A stretch of DNA of 64,000 nucleotides, from NCBI GenBank assembly GCA_013298025.1, contig JAAFJE010000008.1, forward strand, positions 124,001 through 188,000, written 5' to 3'. This DNA is from Cytophagales bacterium (GTDB lineage: Bacteria; Bacteroidota; Bacteroidia; Cytophagales; Spirosomataceae). Below, piece by piece: positions 60,226 through 64,000 of this stretch (position 1 is the stretch's first letter; each line of letters starts with the position of its first letter). The notes beneath the pieces are model-generated. The model saw nothing but the letters and a program-made list of their open reading frames with translations, was not told the DNA's origin and searched no databases. A program made the translations under genes and the position numbers.

Positions 60226-61749
60226 TTACCACTCTTCTTCTTTAATGTCCTTAGCAATGCGTTGATTGATATTGATTTTTGCCCCTTTCAAGACATAAAT
60301 CAAAACAGTATCTTCTCGTGCAAAACGGTTGATGCGTTGTGTGGCTAAATAAACGGTATCGAACAGAGGCTTTTCTTCGCTTCGGTCGTTGTTGTATTTT
60401 TCTCGTACCAATATCACATCTTGAATCGGCTTGTCGAGTTGAAACCAATGTACGTAATCGGCATTGAAGGTATGTGCCACCAAGCGAGGATTGCGTTTGT
60501 AGTAATTAATAGCACCGGCTTGTCCGTAATTATCGCATAAAACCAAGGTTGCGTCTGGATGTGGCAATTGGCTAAAAACGCTGTCCACTGCTCCTGCCAA
60601 CGATTTCCAACCGAGCATATCGGCAAAATCTTGGGGTAAATCGTGATTTTCCCCATCTTCCCAACGCAATACGCCCCAAGGCTCATATTTTTCCCGATGC
60701 TGGCTGATATACACAGGAGTACGATTCGGAAAACCAATCTGATATAAGGGTACAAAAAGACCTAAAACGCTTGCTACACTTGCCAGCCAAACATATTGAC
60801 GAACGCTAACCTTCAAGCGATTTTCGGCATACACTACACCAAAAGCAATGTAAATAGGATACAGACCAATAGCGTAGTAATCTTTTGCCTTGAAATACAT
60901 AAAAATACCCAAGGTAAAACAAAAACTCCATGCCAATGCACGGGCCATCGCAAATGCCTTATCCCTTGCCAAGGCATACAAGCCCAGCAGTATCCAAACC
61001 AAAGCACCAAGGAAGAAAAACACTTGGTTTTTCAGAAAATCAAGGCGATCAACATGAACCAATTGGGTTTTTGCCAACAAGGCAAGGTGATGAAATACAG
61101 GGAAATGTTGTTGGTATTGCCAGTATAAATTGGGCATAATTAGCAACAATGCCAATACACTTGCTCCGTATAATTCTTTTTTGAAAAAGCACTGTCGTTG
61201 AGGAGTCAACAATACCGCAGGCAAAAAGCCCATAAGTAAAAAGACAATGTTGTATTTGTTCAAAAAACCCAAGGCAAAACAAACAGCCGCAAGATATATC
61301 CATTTGGCTTGCCATGTTTGAAAGTAACGCACCCAACAATAATACAGGCTTGTCCAAGCCAACACATCAAAGGAATTGGGCTGAAACAACATATTCAGCC
61401 GCAACAAAACCGAAAATAACAAAGCTATTGCCGCCAAGGATTTTGCCCACAATCCTCCGCCCAAGGCTTCTATCATGGCCCATACCACTACAAGGGTAAG
61501 TCCTCCGAACAAAGCAGGGAAAAAACGTACCCAAAATACATCGTTTCCTAAACTATGTATCAACCAAGCCACCCAAGAAGTAAAAGGTGGTACCGACATA
61601 TAGCCCCATGCCAAATGCTGTGCTTGGTCGAGGTGCAAATATTCATCTCGGTGTAGGTCATAAAGTGGGTCGATGAGGCTGTATTGGGCTACGATTTTGA
61701 GTATAACCAATACACCCAAAATAACGTAATGCAACTTACGGTTGTTCAT
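60226..61749 (-). CDS. Glycosyltransferase family 39-like (PMT/ArnT) membrane protein
   Basis: 507 residues from ATG 61749; an alternative start at 61833 gives 28 more residues. About eleven helices, with the acidic first loop (PLYDLHRDEYLHLDQAQHLA) that carries the catalytic Asp/Glu in GT-C enzymes. Members transfer sugars from lipid-linked donors to proteins or lipid A. Single gene; no terminator between its stop and the convergent AraC stop. Confidence 0.82.
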   Translation of the reverse strand: MNNRKLHYVILGVLVILKIVAQYSLIDPLYDLHRDEYLHLDQAQHLAWGYMSVPPFTSWVAWLIHSLGNDVFWVRFFPALFGGLTLVVVWAMIEALGGGLWAKSLAAIALLFSVLLRLNMLFQPNSFDVLAWTSLYYCWVRYFQTWQAKWIYLAAVCFALGFLNKYNIVFLLMGFLPAVLLTPQRQCFFKKELYGASVLALLLIMPNLYWQYQQHFPVFHHLALLAKTQLVHVDRLDFLKNQVFFFLGALVWILLGLYALARDKAFAMARALAWSFCFTLGIFMYFKAKDYYAIGLYPIYIAFGVVYAENRLKVSVRQYVWLASVASVLGLFVPLYQIGFPNRTPVYISQHREKYEPWGVLRWEDGENHDLPQDFADMLGWKSLAGAVDSVFSQLPHPDATLVLCDNYGQAGAINYYKRNPRLVAHTFNADYVHWFQLDKPIQDVILVREKYNNDRSEEKPLFDTVYLATQRINRFAREDTVLIYVLKGAKININQRIAKDIKEEEW

Positions 61750-61882
61750 GACATGGGAAGCAATAGCGGTGAAAATCAATAGGAAAGGGTTCTTGCTTAA
61801 AAGGAGCAAATGATTGTTGTTTGGTGTCGGCATTGCTTGAAATAATGCAGAAATAAACGTGCGAGTCCGACACCAAACAACT

Positions 61883-61913
61883 ACCACCAGAAGTGTGCTA
61901 CTCTTCTGGTGGT
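61883..61913 (-). terminator. Stem-loop after the FadL-type porin gene
   Basis: ACCACCAGAAG (61883-61893) pairs perfectly with CTTCTGGTGGT (61903-61913), 9-nt loop. It starts eight bases after the porin stop on the minus strand. The T run is weak. Confidence 0.7.
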
Positions 61914-61920
61914 CAATTTA

Positions 61921-63576
61921 TCAGAAATAAATACCAAAAGTAAGCATTCCTTTTATCCACGTATTTTTGATAGTTGCCGAAGCAAAATCAGCCGAATTAC
62001 TCAATACGTATGGGGCATAGCTTTGTTGCGATTGAGCAAACAAGCAAGCTGCATCTATGTAAAACGTTTTATCTCTATAGCCCAATCCTCCCGAATAAAT
62101 GGTTTGCGAGCGGTCGAATTTTGTGCCATTGTCGATACTCGTTTCATACGGGTCGGCGTTGTAGGCTACGCCTGCTCTGAGCGAAATTTGTCCGATGCGA
62201 TATTCGCCTCCAACTTTCATATTTAGCACATTGCGATAATTCCGTTTGATAAGCTGTGTACTGTAGCTAAGTTCACTAGCGGTATAATCGTCGTTCATCG
62301 TAGTCGAAAGCTTCATGCCTTTGTAAGCAACATACTCTAGGTCGGCTGATAAAAAGCCTTTTTTTCCAAAAAATAAGGCCACACCGCCACTAGCCTTGAA
62401 AGGGGTATTTAGTTGATAGGTCACATCAACGGGCTGTGTCGATAATTTGGGAATGGAGCGTACATAATAACGATTGTTGTTAAACACGATGCCGTAGCCC
62501 AACGAAGCCAGTTTATTAGCAATATTTATTGCGTCGGTGCCAGGATTTTCGGCAAATACGATGCCCGTTTTGGCAGCATCTACGTTTACTTTCAACGAAG
62601 AAGAGGTGGTTTCGTCGATGTTGTACCAAGTAGGCGTTACGATAGAAGCCCCAAAACGTAAGGTGTTGTTGGGCTTATAGATAAACCCAGCCGTTAGGTT
62701 AAGTCCTGTGCCTGTTGTGACCAGCGATTTGGTTTGGTCGAACGACTGAATAGCATCGTGGTTAATAAAATTTTCGGAATACGTACTTTTGGTTTCGTAC
62801 CTAAAACTCGGAATACCAAGCGAAAAGCCCAAGTAAAACTTTTCGTTGGCAGTACCGCCATAGCCAACAGTCCATTGGCTTGTACGCCCTGTCGATTCAA
62901 AATTATAGTTTTGCTGTACACTTTTGCCAGCTTCTGCTCCTACGAATGGGTCGGAACTGGTACCATTAGGTGTAACCAAAAATGACCAATAATACATATC
63001 GCTTTGATACAAAAAATTAGGTGCATCGCTATACAAACCTGTTTTAAAATCACTGAGAGATAGGTTATTATCTCTAATATCTTGGTTAGTGACATTAGCA
63101 AAATAGTCAACCATCGATGAGGCATAATTCGTGCCAGCAAAGCTCACTTTGCTGTAAAGGGTATTCTGACGATTATAGGTAATGGCCCAGTTGCCTCGCC
63201 AGCTATTGCGATAAGCGGGCGGTTCGCCAGCAAAAACAATACCGATGTTCGCAACATTGAAGTTTTCGGTATTGGCATCTTTACTACTGGTATTTACAAT
63301 ATAAGCACTGTTATTGCTTACCTGTTGATAGGCTGGCGAAAAGCTAAATTCAGAGCGGGTATAAAAACCTAAGCCCGCAGGGTTGCCAGAAGTATTGCTT
63401 ACGTCTGCCCCCAAAGCACTATGATTGCCACCCAATGCCTGCATACGTGCCGAGCCATTGGGTGCAGTTTGAGAGAAAAGCCTTGCTAAACTTTCGTAAT
63501 TATTATCTTGGGCACTGAGCGTATGCGTGCCTATAGCGAAGCTGGCAATAAGTTGTATCAGGTGAATACGTTTCAT
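61921..63576 (-). CDS. OmpP1/FadL family outer-membrane transporter
   Basis: 551 residues. Signal peptide at 1-22 (ending LSAQ). The N-terminal hatch-like pattern (ARMQALGGNHSALGADVSN followed by GNPAGLGFYTRSEFSFSP) is characteristic of OmpP1/FadL/TodX proteins. The rest alternates strands of a large barrel and ends in the GMLTFGIYF motif. It imports hydrophobic compounds such as fatty acids or hydrocarbons. Single gene. Confidence 0.9.
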   Translation of the reverse strand: MKRIHLIQLIASFAIGTHTLSAQDNNYESLARLFSQTAPNGSARMQALGGNHSALGADVSNTSGNPAGLGFYTRSEFSFSPAYQQVSNNSAYIVNTSSKDANTENFNVANIGIVFAGEPPAYRNSWRGNWAITYNRQNTLYSKVSFAGTNYASSMVDYFANVTNQDIRDNNLSLSDFKTGLYSDAPNFLYQSDMYYWSFLVTPNGTSSDPFVGAEAGKSVQQNYNFESTGRTSQWTVGYGGTANEKFYLGFSLGIPSFRYETKSTYSENFINHDAIQSFDQTKSLVTTGTGLNLTAGFIYKPNNTLRFGASIVTPTWYNIDETTSSSLKVNVDAAKTGIVFAENPGTDAINIANKLASLGYGIVFNNNRYYVRSIPKLSTQPVDVTYQLNTPFKASGGVALFFGKKGFLSADLEYVAYKGMKLSTTMNDDYTASELSYSTQLIKRNYRNVLNMKVGGEYRIGQISLRAGVAYNADPYETSIDNGTKFDRSQTIYSGGLGYRDKTFYIDAACLFAQSQQSYAPYVLSNSADFASATIKNTWIKGMLTFGIYF

Positions 63577-63737
63577 GACATTCTTTTAGTTAAATGGATA
63601 TTCAAACAAACAAAAGCAGGGGGAATGATGTACTAATGACAACCATCTTTGGCTTTTCCCCCTTTAATAAAAATGCTTTTTTCTATTTTGGGGCAAAGAT
63701 GTAAAAAGCCTCGATAGATGCAAAATAAATAACGAAA

Positions 63738-63770
63738 AAAGCCCCTGTCAAGTATATCGACAGGGGCTTT
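63738..63770 (-). terminator. Terminator of the gene at the window edge
   Basis: AAAGCCCCTGTC (63738-63749) pairs with GACAGGGGCTTT (63759-63770), and A residues at 63735-63740 give the U tract on the minus strand. The stop at 63789 is 18 nt upstream. Confidence 0.9.
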
Positions 63771-63788
63771 CTACAATGCCTGAATGGC

Positions 63789-64000
63789 TTATCTTGGGCC
63801 ACGAGAGCGTCCACCACCGCCGCCGCTACTACCGCCACTGCTGCTTCCGCTACTACTACCACTACTCGAATTTGAACTAGAATTACTCCAAGAATTAGTA
63901 CTTCTATTGCTATTAGAATTGTTGTTAGAAGACCAATCCCACGAGCTATTCGTGTTATTATTGTTATAGTTATTCGTACCGCTTCGACTGCCATCTCTTC
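63789..64000 (-). CDS. Partial gene: C-terminal Ser/Asn/Gly-rich tail
   Basis: Minus-strand frame ending at TAA 63789-63791 and open to the window edge. It encodes at least 69 residues dominated by Ser, Asn, Gly with a terminal GRSRGPR. The protein's main domain lies outside the window, so I cannot name it. Opposite-strand and shifted frames in the same place are artefacts of the low-complexity sequence. Confidence 0.7.
   Translation of the reverse strand, partial: RDGSRSGTNNYNNNNTNSSWDWSSNNNSNSNRSTNSWSNSSSNSSSGSSSGSSSGGSSGGGGGRSRGPR

Noticed and set aside
63683-63994. 103-codon minus-strand and 61-codon plus-strand frames at the window end
   Set aside because: Both read low-complexity sequence in the wrong frame; the frame ending at 63789 with its Ser/Asn/Gly tail and terminator is the real one.

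Overview
The window looks like a chromosomal segment of a member of the Bacteroidota, most likely a Cytophagales bacterium near Flectobacillus, Arcicella or Runella. The genus is inference from protein flavour. Evidence for the phylum is a low-GC genome, a C-terminal T9SS sorting domain, promoters of the TTG-N20-TAnnTTTG type, SusC/D-less carbohydrate genes with Tat-type Gfo/Idh oxidoreductases, several 3-keto-glycoside hydrolase (DUF1080) genes, a FadL-type porin and a SufB gene.

Layout. 0-7 kb: an exported protein, an exported tyrosine phosphatase, a DUF3883 (NO VEIN) nuclease-like gene with a tiny zinc-ribbon gene, then three Gfo/Idh/MocA oxidoreductases. 7-11 kb: a serine hydrolase, a GT11 fucosyltransferase and a Brp/Blh carotene dioxygenase. 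11.3-18.4 kb: a TetR-controlled efflux operon (tetR, TolC, HlyD lipoprotein, two ATPases, two ABC-2 permeases). A near-identical palindrome sits before both tetR and the first efflux gene, which explains the regulation. 18.5-29 kb: sugar catabolism and small genes (two DUF1080 proteins, SMP-30, sulfatase, GH43, VOC and SRPBCC proteins, GNAT). 29-42 kb: housekeeping (hisS, queuosine-precursor transporter, aminotransferase, Lrp, sufB) mixed with a GH109 / GHMP-kinase / pirin group. An unusual tRNA-like RNA gene lies at 38.9-39.0 kb. 42-49 kb: a 1,367-residue T9SS-exported protein with two blocks of seven repeats, DUF1697, and a modular GH43-like enzyme.

49-57.3 kb is an accessory patch: an IS1-family remnant cut by an IS630-family element, a quinone oxidoreductase truncated at the other side of that element, two lipoproteins, a Fic protein, a stump of a DUF1016 (YhcG-like) nuclease gene, and a translationally coupled pair of an ABC/AAA-type ATPase and a DUF4276 TOPRIM-like protein. 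That pair resembles the two-gene ATPase+TOPRIM anti-phage systems and is one of the two best candidates for an undescribed system. 57.5-64 kb: a three-copy 42-bp tandem repeat, an exported protein, DoxX, an AraC regulator with a membrane N-terminus, a GT39-like membrane glycosyltransferase, a FadL-type porin and the Ser/Asn/Gly-rich tail of a protein running off the window.

The two strongest novel signals are (1) the tRNA-like gene at 38881-39039 (minus), which has every canonical tRNA arm but a structured 90-nt variable region and its own promoter, and (2) the ATPase/DUF4276 pair at 55443-57262 (minus) in a patch of transposon and nuclease debris.
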